From: Tomocerus qinae
Taxonomy: Eukaryota; Arthropoda; Collembola; Entomobryomorpha; Tomoceridae
NCBI GenBank assembly: GCA_020055645.1
Contig: CM034546.1
Coordinates: 5,394,001-5,458,000 of the forward strand
DNA: 64,000 nucleotides
Direction of reading: 5' to 3'
The first letter of the stretch is position 1. Each line of letters opens with the position of its first letter. Both the position numbers and the translations under genes were made by a program. The notes under the pieces are model-generated. The model was not told the origin of the DNA and did not search any database. It saw nothing but the letters and a program-made list of their open reading frames with translations. Below, piece by piece: positions 34,501-45,307 of the stretch.

Positions 34501-34713
34501 CCCCCCAACCCCATATTGAAGTCATGGAATGGAATGTCAAATGTACGGAAATGAAAAATATTTATTCACCTGATCAAATGAATTGAAAATCAGTCGTTGA
34601 AATAGATTCAAAATTATAAAAGCTTATTACCATTTACATCCTAATTATAAGTAGTCAATCTCAATGTAAAAGTCTATAAAAAATATCAAAATAATTAACT
34701 TACCCCACGTCAT
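28531..34713 (-). CDS. Glycogenin-like GT8 family protein, partial, DxD motif lost
   Basis: Exons read from splice sites: possible start exon 34713-34704 (ATGACGTGGG then GTAAGT), 30553-30409, 29201-29054, 28693-28531; the 3' part was not found. The joined product reads KIAWITAAVDEKTALQAIVL, VVLVSEDVPSQL, LTHYFDFVLSVHLEL, IIQAWNVSGHDKCVFLNPNK, NCDELFQTEDFSTI. This follows the order of glycogenin: an N-terminal nucleotide-binding strand, then the segment usually ending in FLDADTLVL, then NVDELF. Here the DxD is NPN, and the later FNSGVFVF segment is LDVSVMVI. Manganese and UDP-glucose binding are therefore doubtful. It could be a non-catalytic paralogue or an ageing gene. The first exon is inferred only from frame and donor; its 4.1-kb intron is filled with retroelement fragments. 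Confidence 0.55.
29985..30165. repeat. Degenerate copy of the RTK1 MITE family
   Basis: It shares the GAAATATTcC, GAAATAAATGAAATA, ACATGGCATTTATTTC and TTAGCTGCGCAT motifs with the element at 2793-3110, in the same order, but its ends are eroded. It lies in an intron of the glycogenin-like gene. Confidence 0.6.
30815..31110. repeat. Two-copy direct repeat, period 167 bp
   Basis: The segment starting TGGTGCTAGTTAGAAAAATA at 30821 recurs as TGGTGCGACTTAGAAAAATA at 30988. Both copies run through ATTTTGAATTTTGTGATTTT and TTGATGCATCGGAAAAATTT to CCCGCCTGAAGTGGA. No coding capacity was seen. Confidence 0.85.
31340..31582 (+). pseudogene. Non-LTR retrotransposon ORF2 fragment
   Basis: The plus frame reads YEKIDKVIVEAAEKCN ... 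NNQKWYDKECRDKKRQIV and then a stop. The W(Y/F)DxECxxxKR segment is the linker between endonuclease and reverse transcriptase in LINE ORF2 proteins. Only this scrap is present, and it is cut at its right end by the BEL/Pao LTR starting at 31583. Confidence 0.6.
31583..31975 (-). mobile_element. Candidate LTR of a BEL/Pao element
   Basis: A 393-bp segment begins TGTAAC and ends GTTACA, with a GT microsatellite inside. It lies just downstream (minus strand) of an integrase C-terminal fragment, where a 3' LTR is expected. No second LTR was found, so this is a truncated copy. Confidence 0.5.
32170..32430 (-). pseudogene. BEL/Pao integrase C-terminal fragment (DUF5641-like)
   Basis: The minus frame shows EYLGLLIQKYQEK, PQVGDVILVGADNKKS, PMGKILELIPG, HVRVAKVKTSNG and RPLQRLYFLEI, interrupted by at least two stops. 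This is the usual end of BEL/Pao-type polyproteins. It is a dead fragment within the long first intron proposed for the glycogenin-like gene. Confidence 0.75.
32585..33139 (-). mobile_element. tRNA-derived SINE-like insertion with 14-bp target duplication
   Basis: It is bounded by direct repeats CCCGGGCAAAAGGT (32571-32584, 33140-33153). The minus strand begins with a tRNA-like head at about 33138-33060: TAGTGGTCTAAATAGCC as an A-box region and TCTGGATTCCGAATCTC as a B-box-like region. The far end is GT-rich. The opposite-strand open frame at 32776-33060 has no recognisable motif. Confidence 0.55.
33154..34703. other. Non-coding stretch inside the proposed glycogenin-like intron
   Basis: Low-complexity runs of ACCCACTA / TTACCC (about 33225-33305) and TTTTACC / GGTAAAAATG (about 34180-34270) are seen. 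No gene was recognised. Confidence 0.4.
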
Positions 34714-36835
34714 GATATCGAAAATCTATAGCAGGATGGTTCCAAACTCAATGACTTAGATGTAGAAATTATATTTTGGACAGAAGTAGGAGAACAATAG
34801 AATGAATACTTAATGAAGGTATTTATTTCAATGTTGGCCTCTTTTATGGACATCGCGAAAGGCAGTAAAACTAGTGTAGAAATATAATTACAGCGTAATT
34901 GGTTTAGTTCTTGTATAGTTTTATCTCAATCAGTTCACACACTGTTTGCTGGTGATTATGTAAGAATCAGAAAAATACGCAAAAAATGTTGATTTCAACC
35001 AGTTGTGGAAAATCAATCTCACTCAAGGTTTCGATTCTTTGCCACAACTGGGTATTAGTTTTTAACTAATGAGGTTGAACAAATCAAAGTTTACCTAAAA
35101 TTGTGCAAACATGTTTTGACATCAACAGTTGATGACATTTTGCACAATTTTTGGGCTCCCTCATGTTGTTATTTATATAGGGGTATTTCACCACCATACA
35201 ACACCAGTGCATTGGTAGTGTAGTGGTTAGGGAGACTAGCACTGATACATGATAGAGCATCAATTCGTACCTGCTTGCAAAAACCCATTAGATGGTAGCA
35301 GTTGAGTAACATAGGTACAAGGGTTGATTAAAATTTAACTTCTGTTGATTAAATTTTAATCAACTATCGAGTGATCGTTTACTCAACTATTGGGTAAACT
35401 TTACTCAAGTGTTGAGTGGAATCTTTAAACAACCCCCTCGTGCAGATTATGAGCTCTAGTTAGCGAGGGTGGTTTTTAACTCAAAGGTTGTGGGTATTCA
35501 ATACAAGGTTGTGCTGAATATACTCTAATACTCTATAATTTTTTAAGGATTTGGGCAGCTGTTTTCCAAATAAAAAAGTTGGTGAATAAACTTCCCAGAT
35601 ACGTGCTTCATATTCTTCTGGTATAGTTTTATTTTAATTACAACAACTTCGGGTTTTTTTGTGTGGCAGATCCTCAGACATCAGACATTCCTAAAGTTTC
35701 CGAGTATTGATCTATTTGCTAAAATTGTAGAGACTCAAATGGTAGTGACTAAAATGGATTTTCACCTGCCTTAAATAAAACTAAGCTTTACTACATGGGA
35801 ACTTCAGATGGCTAAAATGGCCTATATAGACTGACAAAAGCGTAATAACACCAGGTAGCCCACCATAGTACATTATGGTCCATACCTATTTATATGTTAT
35901 AAAAATACCTGGTTTTATTTATCAAGACAATCTCCCGCATTAACTTTTTAAAGGATTACAAAAAGGATTAATGAGCTGAATTTAAAATCTAATAAATGAT
36001 GAGATAAATTTATAGTAATAAATGAATAAATTTAAAATTGCAAATAAAATTGATTGGTAGATAATTACATTAACCTAAATTTAACTTTTGATCTGATAGA
36101 TTTTATTCAGTGACTTTCCATATTACTAGTGCGATAAAACTTGCAATGAATTCGTTGTTTTTCTGTTTAATACAATAGCAAAATAACGAAGACGCGATGG
36201 AGTGAGCAGCTAAATCTTTAAAATATTGGATTATGGCTTTAGTGGCGTGGGCAGGCTATTTTAATCCATTAAATAAAACATTAGTTTCTATAATTAGTGA
36301 TCATAAATCATAATACCAAATTCATAATAAGAATGCATATCCAATTACCTTTTTTATTTTGCAAAAGCAACAATACATAAGTTCGGTTCCCACGCATTTC
36401 ATTGTCTGGAAAAGTGGATCGCTTTTTGCCTCTCTAAAGATACATAAAAGTAAAACATTCATTAGGTACTTTTATATGGCCTTGGGGAACCAGTTGCAGA
36501 CTTGCATTTATTAAATTGAAATTATGTTCATTTTGTTTTTCGGGCTTCTCGATGTGGGAAAATGCAGAGGATTTGTTAAAATACATCATAAAATATGTTT
36601 ACTCACTAAAAATCTCTATTTATAATCCAGACTTGATAAAGCAATATATTTACCTGTCTATATATGTCTGTACGTGTGGTAGGGAGAACCAAGGAAACCT
36701 GCATAAATTACGTAACGCAAAACCCACTCCCCCATGTGTAACGCAAGTGCTGACTGCAACACTTTTGAGTACCTCCTCCTCCCATGAACTGCACACGTAA
36801 TATATGTAGGCTCCATAAAAGCAATATGCGCAAGA
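34714..36835. other. Intergenic, with a tRNA-like SINE head near 35211
   Basis: At about 35211-35275, GGTAGTGTAGTGGTTAGG (A-box-like) is followed about 35 bp later by ATCAATTCGTACC (B-box-like), consistent with another tRNA-derived SINE head. Runs of TTGATTAAA and ACTCAACT follow to about 35420. No coding gene was supported. Confidence 0.4.
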
Positions 36836-36837
36836 CC

Positions 36838-36935
36838 AATTAATGTTTTCAACAATGTACTCCAACGCATACCTCCATGTACTAAATTTAGCACGCGAAG
36901 GTATGCGTTGGGGTACATAATTGAAAACATTAATT
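36838..36935. repeat. Hairpin with 37-bp arms
   Basis: The left arm (36838-36874) and right arm (36899-36935) are complementary with a few mismatches; the core words are GGTATGCGTTGG and GAAAACATTAATT. The loop is 24 bp. No terminal target duplication was identified. Confidence 0.8.
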
Positions 36936-37559
36936 CCTCTAAACCACCAAAATGAGTCGTTTCATATTGTTATTTCATATTCATATTATAACATCAAAAT
37001 AATAATAAAAATTTACATCAGAAAGCTGATTGGTGATTGAATAGAAATGATTAACTAAAGGGGAAATTTCGTAATGATCGTAATGTGCGAATTAAATAGC
37101 GTTTCAAAACTTCTAATCCAAATTGGTTCTGCTATATCTACAAACTTATTCAACATTTTTTAGTAGAACTGGGTTTACTTTTTACTACCCGCTTGATTCC
37201 TTTGTTCCAGTTGGGACATCTTTTTGTAGAATTAAAGAGCAATACTGGGAGCCTTTAAAAATATTTATTCGTAAGTTTTACTCATAGAATTTGTACGCTT
37301 TTCCAAAATCCCAGGGGGAATCTTAATTTTTCTGATTTTAAAAGGGAGCTTTATGGTAACTTTGTGGTAGTTTTTTCGAAAATAGAGTCTTAGTCTTTCA
37401 TTGTTGCCTCTATTTGATGCTACGATCTACAGTTATCATTTTGGTGTAGGGAATCCCTTTTGATCAGGAAGTTATGGGGCTGCTGCTAATTTTTCCAACC
37501 ACTGTAGAAAATAAAAGTATATTAATTTAAATATACTATGCATTTACGAAGTTAACTAA

Positions 37560-38270
37560 CCTAATGGGATGTTTTTGAAATTGTTTTTATTACTGTGATG
37601 AATGGCCTGCTAAAATTCTCTTGAGTGCTAGATTTGCCCCTTAGTTGGGTTCACTAGTTATAATATAATATCAATTATAATATCAATTTAAATTTTAATA
37701 TTGTATAACAAGCGTACAAAGTATACTGACACCAATTTTGTTAAGAACCCATTTACCCACTTTTTAAACATTAGCAAAGTTTTTCACTTTCATTGAAAAG
37801 TCGAATTTTCTTTTTCTATTTGAGTTAATGTTAAGAAAGGAATGTTTATTTATTTTGCAATAGTTATGATTCGAGTGTTTTGTATTTTGAGCTGAACAAC
37901 ACAATATTATTAAAACACGTTGGAATCCCGAAAATTCGCACGGTTCATGATAAATAATTTGATAACGTTGTGTGACGTTGGCTTCTACAACATTATGTCC
38001 ATGTTATGGAATTACTTTTATTATTATTAAGATGAATTAAGTTTATCTTCTGGTTTACTAAAAGAGTTTACGTCACAATCTTGGGATAATCTACCTTCTA
38101 TTCACACCATTTCTTAAAAACTAGAATTCTTAAAAAAAGCTGATTTTAATTTTTTGTGAATGCTGACTTCACCAACATTAATCTTACATTCGTTTCGACA
38201 AAAACCATGAAGCGAAGAATACTACACATAGTGGAACAAACATTGTGATATTATTAGCAAATATAATAAG
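37560..38270. repeat. Paralogous block A (matches 41330-42490)
   Basis: Shared words in the same order include TTTTTATTACTGTGATG, TCTCTTGAGTGCTA, GGTTCACTAG, TTTTGAGCTG / TTCTGAGCTG, ATTCGCA...GTTCATGA, TGCTGACTT and ATTAATCTTACATT. Spacing differs by insertions and deletions. The block is non-coding as read; see the partner block for its open frame. Confidence 0.65.
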
Positions 38271-38419
38271 GGGTCAAGCTTAGCTTATCGAACCTCACAG
38301 TCTTTCTGGGCGTCCGTTGTGACCCAAGATAACTTTCGAGCGCATTGGGAGAGGACCAAACTTAGTCCTCAGTATCAAAGCGAAACAATAAAACTATACC
38401 TGCTTTCTAATTGTTAGAA

Positions 38420-38448
38420 GCAACCTTCAGGAACTTCCTGAAGGTTGC
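38420..38448. repeat. 29-bp perfect palindrome
   Basis: GCAACCTTCAGGA-ACT-TCCTGAAGGTTGC has 13-bp arms and a 3-nt loop. It may mark the end of a small inverted-repeat element reaching to about 38710, where GGTTGCCTTGAAAG occurs. Confidence 0.7.
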
Positions 38449-38882
38449 CTTCAAGGTTTCGACTGGGAAGTACCACTAACGGGAAGTTTCCCATTTTCCA
38501 CTGGGAAATGTGGATATCAAAATGGAGTGGGAAATGGGTAGTGTGGGAAATAGAGCCAAAATTGCGCCAAAATTCAAATTTTTGGGCTTTATTTCCCACA
38601 TTTCCCACTAATTCCCACTATTCCCCATTAACCACAATTTCCCGCATTTCCCGGACGTCCAACAAACAGGTGGGGAATGGAAATATTTGCAACTCTGGTT
38701 GCCTTGAAAGTTTTTTTTGATGATTTTGCTTATTTTGGTTTATCATTTTTACACTTTCCTAGTTATGGAGCTACAATGTACTAACCTAACCTACTCTAAT
38801 TAAACCAACTATATAATCTCCGATAGTTTGTGGTGGTTAGGACGATACAAGGCCAGCCACATTGGCTTGGTGGAGTACTGTA

Positions 38883-39696
38883 CGCTGGTGGAAAAAACCT
38901 TTTCTCACTGGTATCCTGAAAAAATTCCCTGCTGGCCAAAATAAATTCCCTGATTTTATGCAATAGAAAAAGAGAGGTTGAAACTTTATAGGCATCTCGT
39001 AAAAAGATACTGGTGGTTTGAAAACAGTAGCTCTAAGAAACTATTATATACGATTCCAATGATCAATGATTTCAACAACCATTTTGTTGCATATTGCAAT
39101 ACCAAATTTCCATTAGTCGTATTGATAAAAGAAATAAAAATATTCAAATGCTAAAATGCCTCGGTAGCGCTGTTACGAATGTTATGCCTAGCAAAATTAG
39201 CAAAAAGGCAACCGTTTTGCTTTATTTCTTTTTGGTTATTATAAATTAAATGAAATAAATTGCAATTTCTGTTATACGGCATAAAAGTCATAGAAAATGG
39301 CAATATTATTTTGTTATGTGAAAAGGGGGTTTGAAACAATCTTCACATGTAGCGAATGTACAAAAAGGCAACCTTTTTCATGCCCTGTCAATAACATTCC
39401 AAAAGTCAAAAACTTTTCACGCTAACTTTTAATGCCAAATTCAGTTAAAAACGGAAAATTCCAGAACTTTTCTTCCTTTCCCTTTTTCCTCCCCTATTTT
39501 TTCTCTTCGCCTCCCTTTTTTCTCCTTCCTTTTTTTCCCTTTTCCTTTTTTCTCTCCCTCTCCCTTTTTTCTCCCTTCTCTTTTCTTCCTTTCTCTCTTT
39601 TCCCCCCTTTTTCGCAAATTTAAAAGTGAATTTTCGGCTTCGCCGAAAATTCATTGGTATCCTGGATACCCGGATACCGAGTTTTTTCCACCAGCG
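38883..39696. mobile_element. 814-bp TIR element with 8-bp target duplication
   Basis: The terminal inverted repeats are CGCTGGTGGAAAAAAC / GTTTTTTCCACCAGCG, with exact duplications GTACTGTA at 38875-38882 and 39697-39704. An 8-bp duplication suggests hAT or P type. A long polypyrimidine tract (about 39463-39612) and a nested repeat (39165-39385) shared with 43855-44135 lie inside. No transposase frame is present. Confidence 0.8.
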
Positions 39697-40236
39697 GTAC
39701 TGTAAAATCCATGGCACCACACGGGTTAAAGAAGTGATACGGTGACTTTGACTGACTGCAGGGCATGAAAAACACAAAAACCCGGGTTTTTGGGTATTTG
39801 GGTGGGTTTTTGGGTAGCAAAATTAGCAAAATCCCGGGTTTTTGGGGTTTTGCTCTAAAATGGGGCAATTTGGAATGCCAAGGATCAGAGCAGATAATAA
39901 TAACTCTATTTTAAAATATCCGTTTATTCCTATTCCTAAATAAGCGAATCAACGTAATAATAAATTATGGAGTACCGATCGGATCCTGATCATTGGCAAT
40001 TTATACAAGCATTTAGTTACCAATACGAAATATTTAGATAAACATAGTGTGTTTAGTGTTTATCTCAATATTTTCAACCTTTTCTTATTCAAGTTCGTCT
40101 ATATTAATATTAAATCGTCTCCATATCTGTCGGGCTTAATTGTTCACTGAATGCATCGAATTCACAAATATACTTCAACTATACTTATGTCTTCTTCAAG
40201 ATCATCCCAATCAAGAATCAAGACAAATATTGTTTA

Positions 40237-40330
40237 CTAGCCGGTCACAGGGTCCAGGCCCTGTTATAAATAAAGCTAGCGTGTATTTCGGGGCAATATT
40301 GTAGGATGGGTAGAATGTATTTCAGATGTA
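40237..40330 (-). mobile_element. Helitron-like 3' end, copy 1 (minus)
   Basis: Read on the minus strand: ACTAGCTTTATT-like sequence, then a hairpin (ACAGGGCC...GGACCCTGT, one mismatch), GACCGG, CTAG, then T. A hairpin a few bases before CTRR is the Helitron 3' terminus. About 90 bp are shared with the copies ending at 45307 and 48782. Confidence 0.55.
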
Positions 40331-40400
40331 CATAGATTTTTATATTAATTCCAATTACCATACATAGTATTAAGTAGAACGTATGTTAGCAATCGACAAA

Positions 40401-40765
40401 ATATTTTGACTATCATATCGCCTTTTAACTTTTTTTCCAGGAAAAGAATCAACTCAAAAACCAAAAGAGCTACAAGAAAGTTTAAATAGGGAAAAAGATG
40501 CTCAATAACCCACAATATTCGGCTCCGAAGAAAGAATATTTTAAACTTTTCTCTGTAGTTACGATTAATTGCAAATTCCGCACGAAAACGTTTATATCTC
40601 CAGATTGGAATAATATATTTGTAATATTCTTTCGGAGCCATATACTGTGGGTTATGGAGTATCTTTTTCCCTATTTAAAACTTTCTTGTAGATCTTTTAG
40701 TTTTTGAGTTGATTCTTTTACCGCAAAAAAAGTTAAGACGCAATATAATAGTCAAAATAATTTGC
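40401..40765. repeat. Foldback repeat, arms ~140 bp
   Basis: The left arm (about 40401-40545) is the reverse complement of the right arm (about 40615-40765). Shared words include AAAAGAATCAACTCAAAAAC, ACAAGAAAGTTT, ATAGGGAAAAAGAT, ATAACCCACA and GGCTCCGAA. The loop is about 70 bp. The open frames on either strand here are mirror images of the same arm. Confidence 0.85.
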
Positions 40766-41329
40766 CGGTTGCCCACAGATACTTCCCTTAACAAGTTCAC
40801 ATTGCATTGGTGGGAAAACTGGTAATCTAAGATAATCAAATCATTTAATTACGAATTGCAGCAAACGCCTTATTTTCATTCCCTTGTGAGTTAGAATTGT
40901 GTGAAACTAACATAAAACTACTTAACTATTTGTCTCAAGGTTCTATTACTTTCCTGGGATTTATCAAAGAATATCATGTTGTTTCCCATTTTTACTAGAT
41001 TAAACTAAAATGTGGCAGCCTTTTAAAAATGTATAACTTAAATATATTTCCAAATGCAATCAGATATGCTTAGAATCACAAGAAATATTAAGTATTTAAG
41101 AAGAACAGCCTCTGAACAACCAGACTCTTTTACCGTTGTACCTCATGATCCATTAGTACTAATATTATCTTCTTATCGATGCATTAATAATAATGTTATG
41201 AATTTTTGCAGTACTTCAAGTGGAAAATAGTAATACGCTTGGTAAAATCATGTAAATAAAATGCAATGCAAAACCATGCATTTTGGTATTTATATTAAAG
41301 AAAAATATGAAATCCAAAAAATACCGTTG

Positions 41330-42490
41330 ATTTGTTTGGAATCGTTTTTATTACTGTGATGGTTTGCCTGTTGAGTTTCTCTTGAGTGCTACATAGGTCC
41401 GTCCCTTTACTTGGTTCACTAGCATTTATACATTAATAATCTTGTAACACGTGAAGATTGAAATTTTCGGCAATAGATTTAAAATAATATGTGAAACTAC
41501 AATTTATGAAGTCCCTAAGGTGCTGCTTGAATCTAAAAATTCCACATCCTAAAACATAGTAAGGATAAAAATCTTGTAAGTTATGGAAGGGTTGAAGTGT
41601 GGAATTTATTTCTGAATAAATAACATCTTAACTAGTGAAATGTATATTATTTAATAAAATGTTTAGACAGGTCATTATAAGTAATAGAAATTATAGACAA
41701 TCACCAAAACAAACAACCACAACGTATAATAATAAATACAGATGTAACGATCATTAATAATCGTTTACTGGCATAATTAATAACCGTTTACTGGCTTATT
41801 GGCGATTACTAATCATATGAGCACCTCCACTGTAAAATGACAATCTGTTGAGAATGTTAACTTTAACACAATTTAATTTCATAGCAACTGAGATTTGGTG
41901 AGAAAAGATCAAATCAGTAATTTTATTGCAATAGGCTACAGACATGGTACAAACATTGTGGTAATATTTTTGGCATTTTCGACTTGAGCTATCTTAACAA
42001 TAGTGTAGAGTTTAGTGTGGTTATTATTTGACTTTTTTCTCTTCGACGATTTTATTCTGAGCTGGACTATATACAATATCATAAAGCTCGATAGAATTCC
42101 AAAGATTCGCAAGATTCACGATGAGATAAGGTTATTTGGCGTTTTTATCACACCATTAACTCAATGTTGTGCAATGTTAATGGCGATGAGACCAGTTCTA
42201 ATATTTTACTTAAAGAGCTGTTTTCTTAGAAATATCGAAAAATCGAAAAAAATCTTGGGACTTTCTGCTTTATATTCACACCAATTTATTGAAGTTGATA
42301 TTCTCGGAAACTGGTGTTTATTTTCTTTGCATGCTGACTTTTCTGGCTTATTTTTTGCTTGGAAAGTTAATCACTAAAATTAATCTTACATTGTTTTCGA
42401 AAACAAACCGTTTAATGCCTTTATGCATAAAGCGGAACAACATTAACGATATCAAAAAAATTTTGGTGTTTTTACTGAGATGATTGATTA
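41330..42490. repeat. Paralogous block B (matches 37560-38270)
   Basis: It is colinear with block A through the words listed there. It contains a 120-codon plus-strand frame (42015-42377) with hydrophobic stretches (WLLFDFFLFDDFIL, AMLMAMRPVLIFYL) and no clear family motif. A decayed membrane-receptor exon is possible but unproven. Confidence 0.6.
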
Positions 42491-43850
42491 TATGTTTGTG
42501 GTTATGCTGTACTAATGAACGTAATTCTGAAGTCATTTCCCAAGTTCTGTATGTCAAATTTTAATTTAAAGGGGAAACAATATGCCTTTTACTATTGGAA
42601 GGTGTGGGAGTGTGAGAAATGGGAAAAACGGAAGAAACCAAAGTGGGGTAAAATTAACATTCGTTTTTAATGTAGTCGCACGTAATAAACTTCTCCCGTT
42701 TCTCCCCTTTCTCACAGTAGGGTGTCAATTAAACCTAAAATATGCTTAAATTGCACAAAATCCATTAAAACACTTTATTTTTTGAGGCCAGCTTTTATTA
42801 GAAGATTTATGTGTATAGACGACACATATTATATATTTTAATGAACTTATGTCGCACCGAAACAGTGACTGTAAAACAATAGCCACCTAATTGGGATGCA
42901 CGATATGTTGTCTATTGATTTTCACACGATTTGTTTATAGCTCGCTTTTCCCCGGCTACGAACCAAATACCAAATTAATAGAATAAAAAAGAGATAAAAG
43001 AGTTCTTGAATATTGTGTACGCAAAGTTGTCTAATTAAACACTAAATCTATAAAAAACTAATGTTTAATTACTTGTGGCATAGTGAAAATATAAGACAGA
43101 TTTTTCTTAAATTATCCTGTTTTGAAACTATTGAGATACAATTTAAAGGTTTTATTGTTTTTTACATGCTGAAATAAAATAATGGATTTAATATTGAAAG
43201 TTCTCCTCCATTTGGATAGTTATGCATTTGGATCTTAACGTTTATCTCAACTTATTGTGCAAATTAATTTACTGCGATTTAAAATAAAAAGCTGAAGTTG
43301 ACAGGGAAAGTGTATTAATGATTGTAAAGCTTGGGATTGGTAATCACCTATTACCTATTAATACATGCATATCGAAAAATCGCTTGGCCATGGAAGATCG
43401 GAATTAAATTTATGGCAGTGGTAATGTGCAATAATAAATATGAGTGTAGTGGTGTATGAAAAATTTGCAACTAACTATTACTTTTTAATAACATAGTATG
43501 AACATTTTTAACGAGAACCAAACCTTTATATTAGAGCAAATCCAACAAAATGTTCTGCATTATTTCACAATAAACAAGAATTTCTGATTGATTGCGCATG
43601 CAGATAATAAGGGAAAAATGGTATTTTTATGGCACACACCGATAATAAGTAGAAGACAATTTAAAAAATTACTGGTATTGAGTATTTAAATGAAATATAA
43701 TAGAAATTTGCAAGTAATTAATACAAGGGAGAACCACTCTCAATAGATTCTGGATAGTGTACAAATATCATTTACCACTTAATAGTGGTAAGTGGTTTAT
43801 AACTGTATTTAACATTAAGTATTAATTACCACCAGCAGAAATACATGGTA
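42491..43850. other. AT-rich intergenic stretch
   Basis: No gene or clear repeat was recognised. A TTTACCACTTA / GTAAGTGGT inverted motif at about 43770-43795 also occurs near 28266-28340. Confidence 0.4.
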
Positions 43851-43851
43851 A

Positions 43852-44140
43852 ACAGGGCATGGAAAAGACAAAAAGGCTACCTATTTGCCGTTTTGGTTGC
43901 CTTTTTGCCTACCAAAATTAGCAAGAAGGTAACTTTTTTTGCTTTTTCCTCTTTGTTTGTTTTAAAATAAATGAAATAAATTGCAATTTCTATGTTATAC
44001 GGTATAAAAGTCATAGAAAATGGCAATATTGTGAAAACAAAGTTAGTAACAACCTCAAATTTATTTATAAATCAGCTTCACATGTAGCGAATGTTATAGG
44101 AAAAAGGCAAAAAAGTCCCATATAAAAGCCCAAACTCTCT
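43852..44140. repeat. Dispersed repeat starting CAGGGCATG
   Basis: It shares about 200 bp with 39165-39385: AAATGAAATAAATTGCAATT, TATAAAAGTCATAGAAAATG and TTCACATGTAGCGAATGT. The CAGGGCATG end also appears near 39380 (as its complement) and at 39760, suggesting a MITE family. Confidence 0.6.
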
Positions 44141-44397
44141 TATGGGACATAAATTACAATCAAAACAATTCAATTTTCTATTTTTGATCGCTATATTGTC
44201 AATTAAGGCTAACTTGACCTCAAAAATGGCTCTTGTCATTTAATGGCAGTATGTATAATGGTGGTTCAGAGTACCGTAGATCCTTAGCCAAGTGATCATA
44301 GTGGGCGACGGGAGTAAGTTTCCAATGCCTACATTTCAATGTAAAAAAAAAGTTGGTTGAAGTAAGGCTGCGGTTGCACAAGTATTTCGTCCCTTAA

Positions 44398-45047
44398 GGA
44401 TGGAAAAAGCCTCTATCCACTGTCAGATTGGTACAGGAATAAGCCTATATCCATTTTTTGTTTGGCACAGGAAAAAGCCAAAATCCATTTTTTGTTTGGT
44501 ACAGGAATAAGCCTAAATCCACTTTTCGTTTGGTACAGGAATAAGCCTATATCCAATTGTTGTTTGGTGCAGGAAATAGCCTTTATCCTCTTACAGCCTT
44601 ACGTAAAGTTGTCGGGGTACAGTAAGAATAAACAAGGCGACGAAATGAAGTATTTATTATTTTTATATTGATACTTGAAATATATCATGCTATAATGTAC
44701 AAAAACATTATGAAATTTAGCTAATTACACAATAAGACAAAAACAAAACTTTTAACGACTCAAATCCGGATTTTGATATTGGATAAAATTAAACTGGCTG
44801 GTAGGAAGAATGAAAGTTCAATATTTCCGCCGCCAATATTGACCATGTATCAATGCGCCCCTATAACTATACAAGAGGGTAGAGGCTATTTCCTGCACCA
44901 ACCAAACGAAAAGTGGATTTAGGCTTATTCCTGTACCAAACAAAAAATGGATTTTGGCCTTTTCCTGTGCCAAACAAAAAATGGATATAGGCTTATTCCT
45001 GTACCAATCTGAAAGTGGATAGAGGCTTTTTCCATCCTTAAGGGACG
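44398..45047. mobile_element. Foldback element, second copy
   Basis: Same family as 18027-18650: ends CGTCCCTTAAGGATGGAA / TCCATCCTTAAGGGACG, with 4-bp duplications ATTT (44394-44397, 45048-45051). The mirrored GTTTGGTACAGGAATAAGCC arrays are present. The unique centre is in the opposite orientation relative to the PKS copy. Confidence 0.9.
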
Positions 45048-45221
45048 ATTTATCACAACCACTCTTTAACTTCAATCCAAAAAGTTGATTTGTCTTTTGG
45101 ACAAAAAGTTTTGGAATAATTGTTGACTCTCTGTCAATGTTAAATCTTTACCCCTGGCCCACTAAAGTAGAAACCGTGATAAGGTCAATTGGAGTTAATA
45201 TAAAACATCTATGCATCTGAA

Positions 45222-45307
45222 TTACATTCTACTTAAATCGTACAATACTGCCCCGGAATACACACTAGCTTTATTTCTAACAGGGCCTGGGCCCTGTGAC
45301 CGCCTAG
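45222..45307 (+). mobile_element. Helitron-like 3' end, copy 2
   Basis: TACACACTAGCTTTATTTC, then the hairpin ACAGGGCC-TG-GGCCCTGT, GACCGC, CTAG, T. It matches copies 1 and 3. Confidence 0.55.

Noticed and set aside
39432-39777. Open frames on both strands in the polypyrimidine tract (FFPF/KKGREKR-rich)
   Set aside because: Low-complexity CT-run translations inside a TIR element.
40345-40707. Two similar proteins on opposite strands
   Set aside because: They are mirror translations of the arms of one inverted repeat.
42015-42377. 120-codon frame considered as a gustatory receptor exon
   Set aside because: Hydrophobic, but the C-terminal family motif could not be shown; kept only as a note in block B.
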